Notes: generated by a model from the letters alone, not told the origin. Positions 43,431-53,445 are shown, counted from the stretch's first letter. The stretch is DNA of 64,000 nt from Rhizobium sp. NFR03 (GCF_900111275.1 NZ_FOGR01000002.1:186001-250000), one strand, 5' to 3'. Translations and numbers: made by a program.

Positions 43431-44021
43431 TCAGGCCTCCTGAATGTGTGTGGTGCGGGGCAAAGCCAGAGCCTCGCCGCCCGAAACGAGGACGAGGTCG
43501 AAGCCGAGCGGGAAACCGGCACGGTTGGCGGCCATCACGTCGAGAAAGCCGGCGCCCAGGCCCTGCGGCGCAATCTCCGTGGTCGTCTCGATGCCCGGCC
43601 CGCTGAGGATGAGCCGCCGCCCGCCGCGAAGGGCTTCGAGCGGCAGGAGCAGCGTGGCCGAGCGATCCGGATATTCCGCCGTGCCCACGGCAAAGCGGCT
43701 CCAGCCTGTGCAGTCGCCGGTCTCGCCGAGATGCACGAAACGCGCTGCCTGTGCTTCCGTCGTTGCCGTTGCGCCGGTGTGGAAGGCGACCCAGGCCTTG
43801 GCGTCCGGCATGTCCGTCTCGAAGAAGACGGGCGTGTCGCCGTCCGCCAGCGCCAGAAGAACCGCGCCCGCGGCCGGTGACATCGGTGCCGGGGGCAGAA
43901 CGAGGCCGGATAGATCCGCGACGCTGCCCGGTCGCGCAAAGGCATCCATCAGGGCGCGAAAGGCGCGTTGCGATCCGAACACGGGTTCGGCAAAGCCGCC
44001 ATCGACCATTGCAAGGTTCAT
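43431..44021 (-). CDS. phnH: Phosphonate C-P lyase complex subunit PhnH
   Basis: Core-complex subunit of 196 residues from the ATG at 44019-44021; the frame is open further upstream inside phnG. Typical segments: Ala-Phe-Arg-Ala-Leu-Met-Asp-Ala-Phe-Ala-Arg-Pro-Gly, Val-Leu-Leu-Ala-Leu-Ala-Asp-Gly-Asp-Thr-Pro-Val, Gly-Thr-Ala-Glu-Tyr-Pro-Asp-Arg-Ser-Ala-Thr. The start overlaps phnG by 4 bases. A related PLP-type fold without the cofactor is known for E. coli PhnH. Confidence 0.95.
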   Translation of the reverse strand: MNLAMVDGGFAEPVFGSQRAFRALMDAFARPGSVADLSGLVLPPAPMSPAAGAVLLALADGDTPVFFETDMPDAKAWVAFHTGATATTEAQAARFVHLGETGDCTGWSRFAVGTAEYPDRSATLLLPLEALRGGRRLILSGPGIETTTEIAPQGLGAGFLDVMAANRAGFPLGFDLVLVSGGEALALPRTTHIQEA

Positions 44022-44479
44022 CGGTCTTCTCCCCGAACCAGCGTGAAGAAATCGACGCGCGTCGCTTCCGTTTCCTCCGCGCGTTGCTGGCGCGCGGCGG
44101 CATCGAGAGCGAGCGCTGGCGCCACCACATCCGTTTCGATCACGGCCTGCCATGCGTCGAGCTGCCCGAGCGCATCGAGATGCGCCACCATGCGGGCCTT
44201 TTCGATATCGCGACCGAGAATGATCGCGTGGCCGACCTCGCCGCTTTCGAGCTTCACGGTCGCCCGCGTCACGCTGGCCTCGCCGAGATTGAACGGGGCG
44301 CCGCCGCCGCCGATCCGCCCGCGCACCATGACGGCGCCGATTTCGGGGCCACGCACGGGAATGGCTTTCGGCGCCGTCTTCGTGAGTGCACCGTAGCGCG
44401 CACCTAACAGGTCGGCCGGCATGGAGGCCATGGCGTCAAGGGCGCGCTTGCGGCCCGATGTTTCGTGTTCTCTGGTCAT
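44018..44479 (-). CDS. phnG: Phosphonate C-P lyase complex subunit PhnG
   Basis: Core-complex subunit of 153 residues, first gene of the phnGHIJKL operon. Typical segments: Val-Arg-Gly-Arg-Ile-Gly-Gly-Gly-Gly-Ala-Pro-Phe-Asn-Leu-Gly-Glu-Ala, Thr-Arg-Ala, and Gly-His-Ala-Ile-Ile-Leu-Gly-Arg-Asp. The operator at 44492 begins 12 bases upstream of its start, so repressor bound there would block transcription or leader translation. Confidence 0.95.
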   Translation of the reverse strand: MTREHETSGRKRALDAMASMPADLLGARYGALTKTAPKAIPVRGPEIGAVMVRGRIGGGGAPFNLGEASVTRATVKLESGEVGHAIILGRDIEKARMVAHLDALGQLDAWQAVIETDVVAPALALDAAARQQRAEETEATRVDFFTLVRGEDR

Positions 44480-44491
44480 TTCGGATCCTAT

Positions 44492-44511
44492 TTGTCTATT
44501 TGTGTAGACAA
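44492..44511. promoter_or_regulatory. Probable PhnF operator
   Basis: TTGTCTA-N6-TAGACAA, a perfect 7-base inverted repeat in the phnG-phnF gap. Its TAGAC half-sites resemble operators of HutC-type GntR regulators including PhnF. It lies downstream of the Pho-type promoter and just upstream of phnG, a repressing position. Confidence 0.75.
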
Positions 44512-44526
44512 CTAATCTTGATCCGA

Positions 44527-44562
44527 TTTATAACCCGGAAATCATGACGCCGCTATGACACC
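44527..44562 (-). promoter_or_regulatory. Pho-box promoter of phnG
   Basis: Minus-strand GTGTCATAGCGGCGTCATGA gives two GTCAT cores 11 bases apart (44542-44562), the repeat phasing of PhoB boxes. TATAAA (44527-44532) follows at the spacing of a -10 box with the Pho box in place of -35. It points to phosphate-starvation control of phnGHIJKL. Confidence 0.6.
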
Positions 44563-44592
44563 GCGCGGCGTTAGAATGGGAAGGAGCCGACA

Positions 44593-45327
44593 TTGGACGG
44601 GCATGATGACGGTATTTCACGCTGGCGGCGGGTCGCCGACGGCATTCGCGCCTCGATCATGGAGGCCGCCGTGACCGATCGGCTGCCGCCGGAAACGGAG
44701 CTGGCGACGGAGTACGGCGTCAACCGACATACCGTCCGCCGCGCCATCGCGGCGCTGGCGGCAGAGGGTGTCGTGCGTGCAGAGCGCGGCCGCGGCACCT
44801 TCGTCAATCCGGTCGAGCCGCGCATCTCCTATCCGATCGGCACGCGGGCGCGGTTCTCCGAAAACATGATGCGCCAGTCGCTCGAGCCCACGGGCCGGCT
44901 CGTCGGTTCGCAGAAGGTCGTGGCCGACATGGCCATGGCACGGCTGCTGGGCCTTGCGCCCGGTGCGCCGCTGCACCGGCTCGACCACATGGCCGTGGTG
45001 GATGGCGTGCCGCTCTCCCGCTCCACATCGCATTTCCCGGCGGAGCGCTTCCCCGGCATCATTGCGGCCTATGCGCAGGAAGGGTCGATCACCCAGGCGC
45101 TCCGCCGCTGCGGCCTTGCGGATTATCGCAGGCGCGAGACGCGGCTGACGGCAGACCGCATCTCGCCGAGCGATGCCGATGCGCTCTCCTGCGCCGGCGA
45201 TGCCATCGTTCTGGTGACCAATGCGGTGGATGTGGATCTCGATGATCGGCCGGTGCAGGCGATCCGCACCCGCTTCCTTGCCGACCGTATGGAACTCGTC
45301 TTCGTCAATCCGGAAAGCGCTGCGTGA
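44593..45327 (+). CDS. phnF: GntR/HutC-family regulator PhnF
   Basis: Likely repressor of the phn operon, 244 residues. TTG start at 44593 with AAGGAG 6 bases upstream; no in-frame ATG gives the full domain. The N-terminal winged helix is at about 10-75 (Leu-Pro-Pro-Glu-Thr-Glu-Leu-Ala-Thr-Glu-Tyr-Gly-Val-Asn-Arg-His-Thr-Val-Arg-Arg). The C-terminal UTRA ligand-binding domain is at about 90-240. Divergent from phnG, sharing the operator at 44492. Confidence 0.93.
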   Translation: MDGHDDGISRWRRVADGIRASIMEAAVTDRLPPETELATEYGVNRHTVRRAIAALAAEGVVRAERGRGTFVNPVEPRISYPIGTRARFSENMMRQSLEPTGRLVGSQKVVADMAMARLLGLAPGAPLHRLDHMAVVDGVPLSRSTSHFPAERFPGIIAAYAQEGSITQALRRCGLADYRRRETRLTADRISPSDADALSCAGDAIVLVTNAVDVDLDDRPVQAIRTRFLADRMELVFVNPESAA

Positions 45328-45337
45328 GCGGACGTCG

Positions 45338-46183
45338 CTACCGTGCTGCCTTCGGCCGATCCACCGGTGCGACCATCAGGTTGATGCCCTTGGATCGCAT
45401 GCGCTCCAGATGCTCCGGGGCGATGTTGTCGTCCACGATGACGAGGTCGAATTCGGTCAGCGCGGCGAAGGAATAGAGCGCCCGGCGCTCGAATTTCGTG
45501 TGGTCGGCGAGAAGAATGCGCATGGCGGCGCTGTCGAACATCGCCCGCTTCGTTTCCACCATTTCCGGCGACTGGTGAAAGGCAACGTCGTCGAGAATGG
45601 CCGACATCGACATGAACACGGTATCGGCCCTGAGCTTCTCGATCTCGCGGATGGTCATGCGCCCCATGAAGGCGTTGCACCAGTTGTAGAACTGCCCGCC
45701 GAGCCCGAGCAGCGTCACGTCCGGCACGGCCTTCAGGTCGTTCATCAGATTGAGCGAATTGGTGATGACCGTCAGCGGCACCTTTTCGGGCAGGTGATGG
45801 GCCATTTGCAGCACGGTCGTGCTGTCGTCGAAGAAGATCGCCTGTCCCGGCTCGATGAACGTCATGGCCGCCTGCGCGATGGCGGCTTTCTCGCGCGCCT
45901 GACGGCTGGAGCGGTAGACGTCGCTCGATTCGATAAGGCTTGTCGGTGCGGCTGTCACGATGCCGCGCGTCTTGCGAAAGAGACCGCGGCTGACGAGTTC
46001 GTCGACATCCCGGTGCGCCGTCATCAGGCTGATGCCGAAACGGTCGGTCAGGTCCTCGATCCGCATCGAGCCCTCGGCCATCACGGCTTCGGCGATCAGC
46101 TGGCGGCGCACGATCTGGCGGGCCTGGCGGCTGTCGCTGGGAAGCTCGGACATGAACTGACCGGCGGTTGTCCTGTTCGTCAT
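45338..46183 (-). CDS. DeoR/GlpR-family transcriptional regulator
   Basis: Regulator of sugar-phosphate use, 281 residues. N-terminal HTH at about 20-75 (Arg-Ile-Glu-Asp-Leu-Thr-Asp-Arg-Phe-Gly-Ile-Ser-Leu-Met-Thr-Ala-His-Arg-Asp). The C-terminal DeoRC domain is of the ribose-5-phosphate-isomerase-like fold (Phe-Phe-Asp-Asp-Ser-Thr-Thr-Val and Leu-Gly-Gly-Gln-Phe-Tyr). It is the last gene on the minus arm of the erythritol locus. A DeoR-type gene is part of known rhizobial and Brucella ery loci. It probably responds to a tetrose or tetritol phosphate. Confidence 0.9.
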   Translation of the reverse strand: MTNRTTAGQFMSELPSDSRQARQIVRRQLIAEAVMAEGSMRIEDLTDRFGISLMTAHRDVDELVSRGLFRKTRGIVTAAPTSLIESSDVYRSSRQAREKAAIAQAAMTFIEPGQAIFFDDSTTVLQMAHHLPEKVPLTVITNSLNLMNDLKAVPDVTLLGLGGQFYNWCNAFMGRMTIREIEKLRADTVFMSMSAILDDVAFHQSPEMVETKRAMFDSAAMRILLADHTKFERRALYSFAALTEFDLVIVDDNIAPEHLERMRSKGINLMVAPVDRPKAAR

Positions 46184-46351
46184 CCCTTAGCCCCCTCTGT
46201 TCGCTCTGCATGCGTCCTAGCGCATAAAACCTCTAACGGGAAACCCGTTCGCAAGGATGCGACCGCCGGGCGTGGGAAGAGAGCGTAAGGAGAAAGAGGG
46301 CGCCGCGAGCGGCACCCTCCCGCGGATTTGAGAGTGCCGCATCATCTCCTT

Positions 46352-46437
46352 CGTCATGCTCGGGCTTGTCCCGAGCATCTGCAATGCCCTGATTTCATCG
46401 ACGCCGGCAGATCCTCGGCACAAGGCCGAGGATGACG
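46352..46437. repeat. RIME-like two-hairpin intergenic repeat, copy 3
   Basis: An 86-bp copy of the element at 3140 and 8172, in the gap between eryG and the deoR-type gene on the same strand. It is the only copy not between convergent genes; it may add to 3' end formation of the eryG message. Confidence 0.8.
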
Positions 46438-46440
46438 ATC

Positions 46441-46477
46441 GCGAAGGGACCGCTTGTTGGCAAATGACGGCCTTCGC
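46441..46477 (-). repeat. Hairpin downstream of eryG
   Basis: GCGAAGG / CCTTCGC inverted repeat with an inner CCG/CGG pair and a 15-20 base loop, 28 bases after the eryG stop and next to the RIME-like copy. Weaker than the hairpins after ugpB, phnD and osmF. Confidence 0.45.
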
Positions 46478-46505
46478 GGGCAGCACGCTGTCTCCTGTCG
46501 AAGGC

Positions 46506-47453
46506 TTACTTGTCGAGCACGAAGGGTGCCGAATACTTGTCGACATTGTCTTTGGTGATGAGCAGGCAATCGAACAGCTGCTTTTCGGACTTGGCACCCG
46601 TGGCACCCGTCTTGATGAAGCTGTCGGCCTGCTTCACGGCTTCTTCCGAGAAGACGGCGACCGGCTGAAGCACGGTGTACTGCAATTCGCCGGCCTTGAT
46701 GGCGGCGACTGCGTCCGGCGAACCGTCGAAGCCGCCGACCTTGACGTTGGCGATCTTGCCGGCTTCCTTGAGCGCCGCGATGGCGCCGAGCGCCATTTCG
46801 TCATTGCCCGAGATCACGCCGTTGATATCCGGATTGGCCTGCAACATGGACTGCATCTTGTCGTGGCCCTTGGTGCGGTCCCAGTCGGCCACTTCGGAGG
46901 CGACCTTTTCGAGGTCCGGATACTGCGTCAGCACGGTCTCGTAGCCGTTGGAGCGGGTCGCGGCATTGTTGTCGGAGGGCGCGCCGAAAAGCTCGACATA
47001 TTTGCCCTTGTCGCCGACGGCTTCCACCCATTGGGTCGCGCCGAGTGCCGCACCCTGCGCATTGTTGGAAACGAGCTGCGCCTTGGCGAGGCCTTCCTGG
47101 TTGATCTCGGCATTGACGAGAATGACCGGGATGCCGGCAGCGACGGCCTTCTTGACCGCGCCGACGGAGCCGTCGGCATTGGCCGGATCGAGGATGATCG
47201 CCACCGACTTGTTGGTGATCGCGGTGTCGATCAGGTTGCTCTCGGTGTTGGTGTCGCCCTTGTGCGCGCCGACGGTCGCGGTGTAGCCGAGCTTTTCGGC
47301 AGCGGCCTTCGCCACATTGCCTTCGGTCAGCCAGTAGGGGTTCGACGGGTCGTTGACGATCACCGTCATCAGGCCCTCGGCATAGGCGGTGCTTGCAAAC
47401 ATCGTTGCGGCAGCGGCGGCTGCCATCAGCAGGCGGCTGGCTTTTTTCATCAT
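46506..47453 (-). CDS. eryG: Erythritol ABC transporter substrate-binding protein EryG
   Basis: Ribose-type periplasmic binding protein, 315 residues, signal peptide about 1-25 (Ser-Thr-Ala-Tyr-Ala). Typical segments: Val-Asn-Asp-Pro-Ser-Asn-Pro-Tyr-Trp, Leu-Asp-Pro-Ala-Asn-Ala-Asp-Gly, Gly-Asn-Asp-Glu-Met-Ala-Leu-Gly-Ala, and Gly-Phe-Asp-Gly-Ser-Pro-Asp-Ala. By sequence alone only a pentose/polyol-type ligand is supported; the erythritol call comes from the eryABCD genes opposite. Last gene of the transporter arm, 130 bases after eryF, with GGGAGAGAG as RBS. Confidence 0.88.
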   Translation of the reverse strand: MMKKASRLLMAAAAAATMFASTAYAEGLMTVIVNDPSNPYWLTEGNVAKAAAEKLGYTATVGAHKGDTNTESNLIDTAITNKSVAIILDPANADGSVGAVKKAVAAGIPVILVNAEINQEGLAKAQLVSNNAQGAALGATQWVEAVGDKGKYVELFGAPSDNNAATRSNGYETVLTQYPDLEKVASEVADWDRTKGHDKMQSMLQANPDINGVISGNDEMALGAIAALKEAGKIANVKVGGFDGSPDAVAAIKAGELQYTVLQPVAVFSEEAVKQADSFIKTGATGAKSEKQLFDCLLITKDNVDKYSAPFVLDK

Positions 47454-47583
47454 GGTCTCTCTCCCGGTTGAATTGCGGTCTGGTTATGCCGGTCACCCGG
47501 CGGTGCTTGTCCGTGCCGGGCCCCTGCCTCTCCTCGAGAAGGCAGAAAGCCGGGGATGCGGAGAAGGTCGTGTGTCGGTCGCC

Positions 47584-48642
47584 TTACTTCGGGCGGCGGC
47601 CGTACTGGATGCTGTTGAGCAGGACGGCGAGCACGATGACCGCGCCGGTAAAGACGGTCTGCCAGTAGGAGGACACGCCGATGATGACGAGGCCATCCGA
47701 CAGGAAGCCGATGACGAAGGCGCCGAGCATGGTGCCGCCGATCGTGCCGCGTCCGCCCGTCAGCGCCGCGCCGCCGATGACGACGGCCGCAATCGCCGTC
47801 AGCTCGTAGGTCGTGCCGGCCGTCGGGCCCGCCGAGGTCAGCTGCGACGAGAGGACGAGGCCGGCAATGGCCGCAGAGATGCCCGAAAGCACGTAGACGA
47901 TGATCTTGACCCGCTTGACCGGCACGCCGGAAAGCTCGGCCGCGCGCTCGTTGCCGCCGGACGCATAAAGCCAGCGGCCGAAGGCAGACCGGCTGAGCAT
48001 GACGAAGCAGAGGATGGCGAGGAGCGCGAGAACCAGAACGCCGATCGGCACGCCGAACAGACGGTTGAAGCCCAGCCAGTCGAAGCCGGTATTGCCAAGC
48101 TCGGGGCGGCCGCCGAGATTGTTGAAGGTCAGGCCGTTGGTCATCAGCAGCGCGACGCCGCGCGCGACATAGAGCACGCCGAGCGTCGCCACGAAGGCGG
48201 GAACGCGGAGATAGGCGATCAGCACGCCATTCACGGCGCCGACGAAGGCGCCGAGCGCGCAGGTGAGAATGACCACGACCCAGACAGGCGGATAGAGCAC
48301 CACGCCAAACGTGTTGAGCGTCACGCCCTGCATGAGGTAGCCCGCCACGACGCCGGACAGACCGAGGGTCGAGCCGACCGAGAGATCGATGCCGCCGTTC
48401 AGGATGACGAGCAGCATGCCGATGGCGAGGATGCCGAAGATCGCCACATGCGACGACATGATCAGGAAATTGGCGACGGAGAAATAATAGGGCGACAGGA
48501 ACGAGAACACGACGATGATCGCGATCAGCGCGAAGAAGGCGCGGCCTTCCAGGAGCAGATGGCCGATATTGATCGTCTTCTTCGGGGTCGATGTTTTCTT
48601 TTGTGGCGGTCGGGCGGTCGCGGTAGAATGGGTTGCCGACAT
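47584..48642 (-). CDS. eryF: Erythritol ABC transporter permease EryF
   Basis: RbsC-type permease of 352 residues with about ten hydrophobic helices, starting in a polar Lys/Thr-rich cytoplasmic tail. Family motifs: Asn-Gly-Gly-Ile-Asp-Leu-Ser-Val-Gly-Ser and Ala-Leu-Thr-Gly-Gly-Arg-Gly-Thr-Ile-Gly-Gly-Thr. It lies 2 bases after the eryE stop. Transporter type (CUT2) is secure; substrate by context. Confidence 0.9.
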   Translation of the reverse strand: MSATHSTATARPPQKKTSTPKKTINIGHLLLEGRAFFALIAIIVVFSFLSPYYFSVANFLIMSSHVAIFGILAIGMLLVILNGGIDLSVGSTLGLSGVVAGYLMQGVTLNTFGVVLYPPVWVVVILTCALGAFVGAVNGVLIAYLRVPAFVATLGVLYVARGVALLMTNGLTFNNLGGRPELGNTGFDWLGFNRLFGVPIGVLVLALLAILCFVMLSRSAFGRWLYASGGNERAAELSGVPVKRVKIIVYVLSGISAAIAGLVLSSQLTSAGPTAGTTYELTAIAAVVIGGAALTGGRGTIGGTMLGAFVIGFLSDGLVIIGVSSYWQTVFTGAVIVLAVLLNSIQYGRRPK

Positions 48643-48644
48643 GA

Positions 48645-50236
<1,592 letters not shown>

Positions 50237-50240
<4 letters not shown>

Positions 50241-50893
50241 TTCACGGTCACCGCGACCGGTGTCACCAGCCAGTTCTTGGGGTTGATCAGCTTGAAGACG
50301 CCGGTGATCTCCACCGTCTTGCCTTCGAGCGCTGCCGGGTCGATGCTGGCCAGCACTTCCTTCTTCATGGCATTGTTCAGTGCCGAGCCGGCATTCTGGT
50401 ACTCGATCTGGTTGGTGAACTGGCCGAACTCGATCTCTCCGGTCGCGTCGCGCAGCTCTGTGCCGTTGATGGCCGGGCCGGTCTGGACACGCACCACCGT
50501 CCCCTCGGGCAAGCCCGGAACGGCGATCGTGTTGGTGCTCGACTTCCGCTCGCCGACCGTGCCGGTGAACTTGACCGGAATGACCGGGCCGGTGCTGGTG
50601 GCGACGCCGTACTTCGTGCCGGCCGCAGCCTTGTCGGCGGCAATCGCGCTGCCAAGTTCGGTCGCATCGACCGCGCGACTGACCACGCTGTCGCGGACCT
50701 TGGGGAAATTCTCGGCCCCGAACGCTTCCGGCGAGAACACGTCGGCACGCACGTCATGCTCCGAGCCGATCTGCACCACCTTCGTGTCGTAGACCATGGC
50801 GCCGACGAGGATCACCGCGAGCGCGGCTGTGATCGCACGACCGCGGGTCAGGAAAGGGGCATTCAGCGATTTCGTATCGGCGACGGTGCTCAT
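50237..50893 (-). CDS. DUF2291-family membrane-anchored protein of the erythritol transporter operon
   Basis: 218 residues: cytoplasmic N-terminus, one transmembrane helix (Ile-Thr-Ala-Ala-Leu-Ala-Val-Ile-Leu-Val-Gly-Ala-Met-Val-Tyr-Asp), then a periplasmic domain with Lys-Val-Val-Gln-Ile-Gly-Ser and beta-rich segments (Val-Arg-Val-Gln-Thr-Gly-Pro-Ala-Ile-Asn-Gly-Thr-Glu-Leu-Arg-Asp-Ala). It leads the operon and is coupled to the ATPase. DUF2291 genes sit beside CUT2 sugar transporters in other bacteria, but no function is known to me. It may assist the binding protein or permease at the membrane. Confidence 0.85.
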
Positions 50894-51782
50894 GACGAAA
50901 GCCTCACATCTGGAAAAGCCTCTCAAGAGAGGCGCAGGGGTCGAGTGGATGCCGCAATTGCCTGCGGCGGCCCGCGACGGATTTACGGGGCGCGGTGTCA
51001 GCTCGGAAGATGAATGGCGTGGAGGTGCGTGCCGGAAAGCAGCGCCTGCCGGAAAAGCAGGTGCGAGCGGCGTAACGGGTTCGCGGTGCTGGTCATGACG
51101 TCTCCTCCTTCACGCATCCGCCGACGATCTTCCTCCCGCCGGCCTTCATGCTGGGTGATAACAGATGATAGGTCTGTGTTATCAATGAGACGAACAATGA
51201 TAGAAATATTTTGAGGTGTCAACGGCTGCCGCTTTCGCAAACGCCATATTTGTAAGCGTGTTATATTCGGGAATGAGAAGGAGTATGCGCTCTGCCGTCT
51301 ACGCAGACGTCATCATGAATGTTTGGCGTCAGGAGAGGGCACGCGCAGCGATTATACCTCTCTTCAAGTTTAAGTATGAAATTAACATACTGAAAGTAGA
51401 AGATTTTTTAATGAATCGACATTTGTCTGTGTACTGCATTCTGCCGCCGAGATTGAGCTTTGGGCTTTCCCTGCGGCTGGACCAAGCGCCGGAATTACAA
51501 GGTGCTTCATGGCCAGAGCCGCCTCTGCGACGATCTTGACAAACTTCGTTATCTATGAAAAAAAATGCCGACTGCGAAAATTATTTCGATTTTTGTGTGA
51601 TGTTTGTGAGATATAACCAGCGGTGGCTGATTGGGGCGGGCAACGAGGTCTGCTTCCCGCTTGGTTTCCGGATTGAGAGTCGCCGGCGCTCTTCGGAGGA
51701 GGGTTAGCGAGGATGGGAGGATTTCCGATGAGGCCATGTGCAGGGGCGCGAGCGCGGATCTGGGCGCGCGGGAGCCGGCATC
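50894..51782. other. Divergent control region between the two arms of the ery locus
   Basis: About 890 bases without a supported gene. The middle (about 51150-51640) is far more AT-rich than the genome. It contains GATAACA...TGTTATC (51156-51184), GTTATC(A/T)ATGA twice (51178 and 51548), and AGTATG-N7-CATACT (51373-51391). Frames at 50998-51240 (minus) and 51216-51539 (plus) lack protein-like composition. Likely binding sites for EryD and/or the DeoR-type regulator plus two promoters; a small RNA cannot be excluded. Confidence 0.55.
51156..51184. promoter_or_regulatory. Inverted repeat, possible sugar-regulator operator
   Basis: TGATAACAGA...TCTGTGTTATCA, an imperfect palindrome (one 2-base insertion) about 265 bases upstream of the DUF2291 gene. 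Its TGATAACA half-sites could serve EryD or the DeoR-type regulator. Role inferred. Confidence 0.45.
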
Positions 51783-53435
51783 ATGCGTGACGGTGGAGAT
51801 ATCATCATCGGTATCGATGCCGGGACGTCGGTCATCAAGGCCGTTGCCTTCGACCTTGCCGGGCGGCAACTGGCCTGCGCATCCGTGCGCAACGTCTACG
51901 TAACCGGAGACGATGGTTCGGCGACCCAGTCCCTGACGCAGACCTGGGCAGACTGCGTGTCCGCTCTGAAAGGCCTTTCGGAAAAGCTCGATGGACTGCC
52001 CGAGAGAACGGCGGCGCTGGCCGTGACCGCGCAGGGCGACGGAACCTGGCTCGTCGGGGCGGATAACCGTCCCGTCGGCGATGCATGGCTGTGGCTCGAT
52101 GCCCGCGCCGCGCCGACCGTGCGACGCCTTGCAGGCCGCAGCGAGGATCGCGCGCGCTTCGAGGCGACGGGAACCGGGCTGAATACCTGCCAGCAAGGCG
52201 CGCAGATGGCGCATATGGACCGGCACCGTCCCGAACTTCTGGATGGCTCTCAGGTCGCCCTGCACTGCAAGGACTGGCTCTACCTGAATCTGACCGGCAT
52301 CCGCGCCACGGACCCGTCGGAGGCGAGCTTCACCTTCGGCAATTTCCGCACGCGCGCCTATGACGATATCGCGATCGAAAGCCTCGGTCTTGCGCACCGC
52401 CGCAACCTCCTGCCGGAGATCATCGACGGCACTCAGGTGCTGCATCCACTGTCCACTGACGCTGCCCGGGCGACCGGACTTCTCGCGGGAACGCCGGTCT
52501 CGCTCGGCTATGTCGATATGGTCATGACCGCGCTGGGGGCCGGCGTGCGCACGCGCTCGACGAATGCCGCCTGTTCGACCGTCGGCTCCACCGGCGTTCA
52601 TATGCGCGCCAAACCGGTGGACGAGGTGCATCTCAATGCCGAGGGTACGGGCTATGTCATTGCGCTCCCAGTGCCCGGCATCGTCACCCAGGTTCAGACG
52701 AATATGGGCGCGACGCTGAACATCGACTGGATTTTGCGGCTGGCAGCCGACCTGATGGCGGATGCGGGCCGGCAGGTCGCGTTCTCGGATCTCGTCGGGC
52801 GGATCGAGCACTGGCTGGAAACCACGCGGCCCGGCGCGCTGCTGTATCACCCCTATATTTCAGAGGCGGGCGAGCGCGGGCCCTTCGTCAACGCCAATGC
52901 CCGCGCCGGTTTCATCGGCCTGTCCACCCGCCATGGCTTTCCCGACATGCTGCGCGCCGTGGTCGAGGGGCTGGGCATGGCGACGCGCGATTGCTACGCG
53001 GCTATGGGCGCGATGCCGGAGGAGCTACGGCTGACCGGCGGTGCCGCCCGTTCCCGCGCATTGCGCGGCGTGCTTGCCGCCTCGGTCGATGCGCCCGTTC
53101 GCATCTCCGACCGGGAGGAGGCGGGTGCCGCCGGTGCCGCGATGATGGCGGCCGTGGCGCTCGGCGTCTATCCCGCGATGGATGCCTGCATCGATGAATG
53201 GGTAAGCCCGCTTCTGGGGCAGGCCGAAGCGCCCGATCCTGATCTCGCCCGTCATTACGACCGGCTTTACCCGGCCTATGTGGCGGCGCGTCAGTCGCTT
53301 GCGCCCGTCTGGGAGACACTCAGCGACGAGCATGGGCATGCGAGCCCCGAGCGCGACAAGACGATGGCCGCTCTGGATCTCGCCGACATGACGACACCCG
53401 ACGACGCATCCCGTCGTTCCGCATCCCACGTTTGA
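51783..53435 (+). CDS. eryA: Erythritol kinase EryA (FGGY family)
   Basis: Phosphorylates erythritol, first step of the pathway. It has 550 residues from the ATG at 51783. FGGY features: Gly-Ile-Asp-Ala-Gly-Thr-Ser at the start (phosphate-binding), Ala-Val-Thr-Ala-Gln-Gly-Asp-Gly-Thr-Trp, Gly-Asp-Ala-Trp-Leu-Trp-Leu-Asp, and the C-terminal ATP segment Leu-Thr-Gly-Gly-Ala-Ala-Arg-Ser. Xylulokinase-like by family; the eryB-eryC-eryD neighbours identify it as EryA. The C-terminus is slightly longer than usual. Confidence 0.92.
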   Translation: MRDGGDIIIGIDAGTSVIKAVAFDLAGRQLACASVRNVYVTGDDGSATQSLTQTWADCVSALKGLSEKLDGLPERTAALAVTAQGDGTWLVGADNRPVGDAWLWLDARAAPTVRRLAGRSEDRARFEATGTGLNTCQQGAQMAHMDRHRPELLDGSQVALHCKDWLYLNLTGIRATDPSEASFTFGNFRTRAYDDIAIESLGLAHRRNLLPEIIDGTQVLHPLSTDAARATGLLAGTPVSLGYVDMVMTALGAGVRTRSTNAACSTVGSTGVHMRAKPVDEVHLNAEGTGYVIALPVPGIVTQVQTNMGATLNIDWILRLAADLMADAGRQVAFSDLVGRIEHWLETTRPGALLYHPYISEAGERGPFVNANARAGFIGLSTRHGFPDMLRAVVEGLGMATRDCYAAMGAMPEELRLTGGAARSRALRGVLAASVDAPVRISDREEAGAAGAAMMAAVALGVYPAMDACIDEWVSPLLGQAEAPDPDLARHYDRLYPAYVAARQSLAPVWETLSDEHGHASPERDKTMAALDLADMTTPDDASRRSASHV

Positions 53436-53445
53436 GGAGCCTGAC

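Noticed and set aside
50998-51240. 80-codon minus-strand frame near the DUF2291 gene
   Set aside because: Composition is not protein-like and it crosses the TGATAACA palindrome; better read as upstream regulatory DNA.
51216-51539. 107-codon frame in the ery control region
   Set aside because: No RBS, mixed composition unlike neighbouring proteins, and it lies across the AT-rich operator region.
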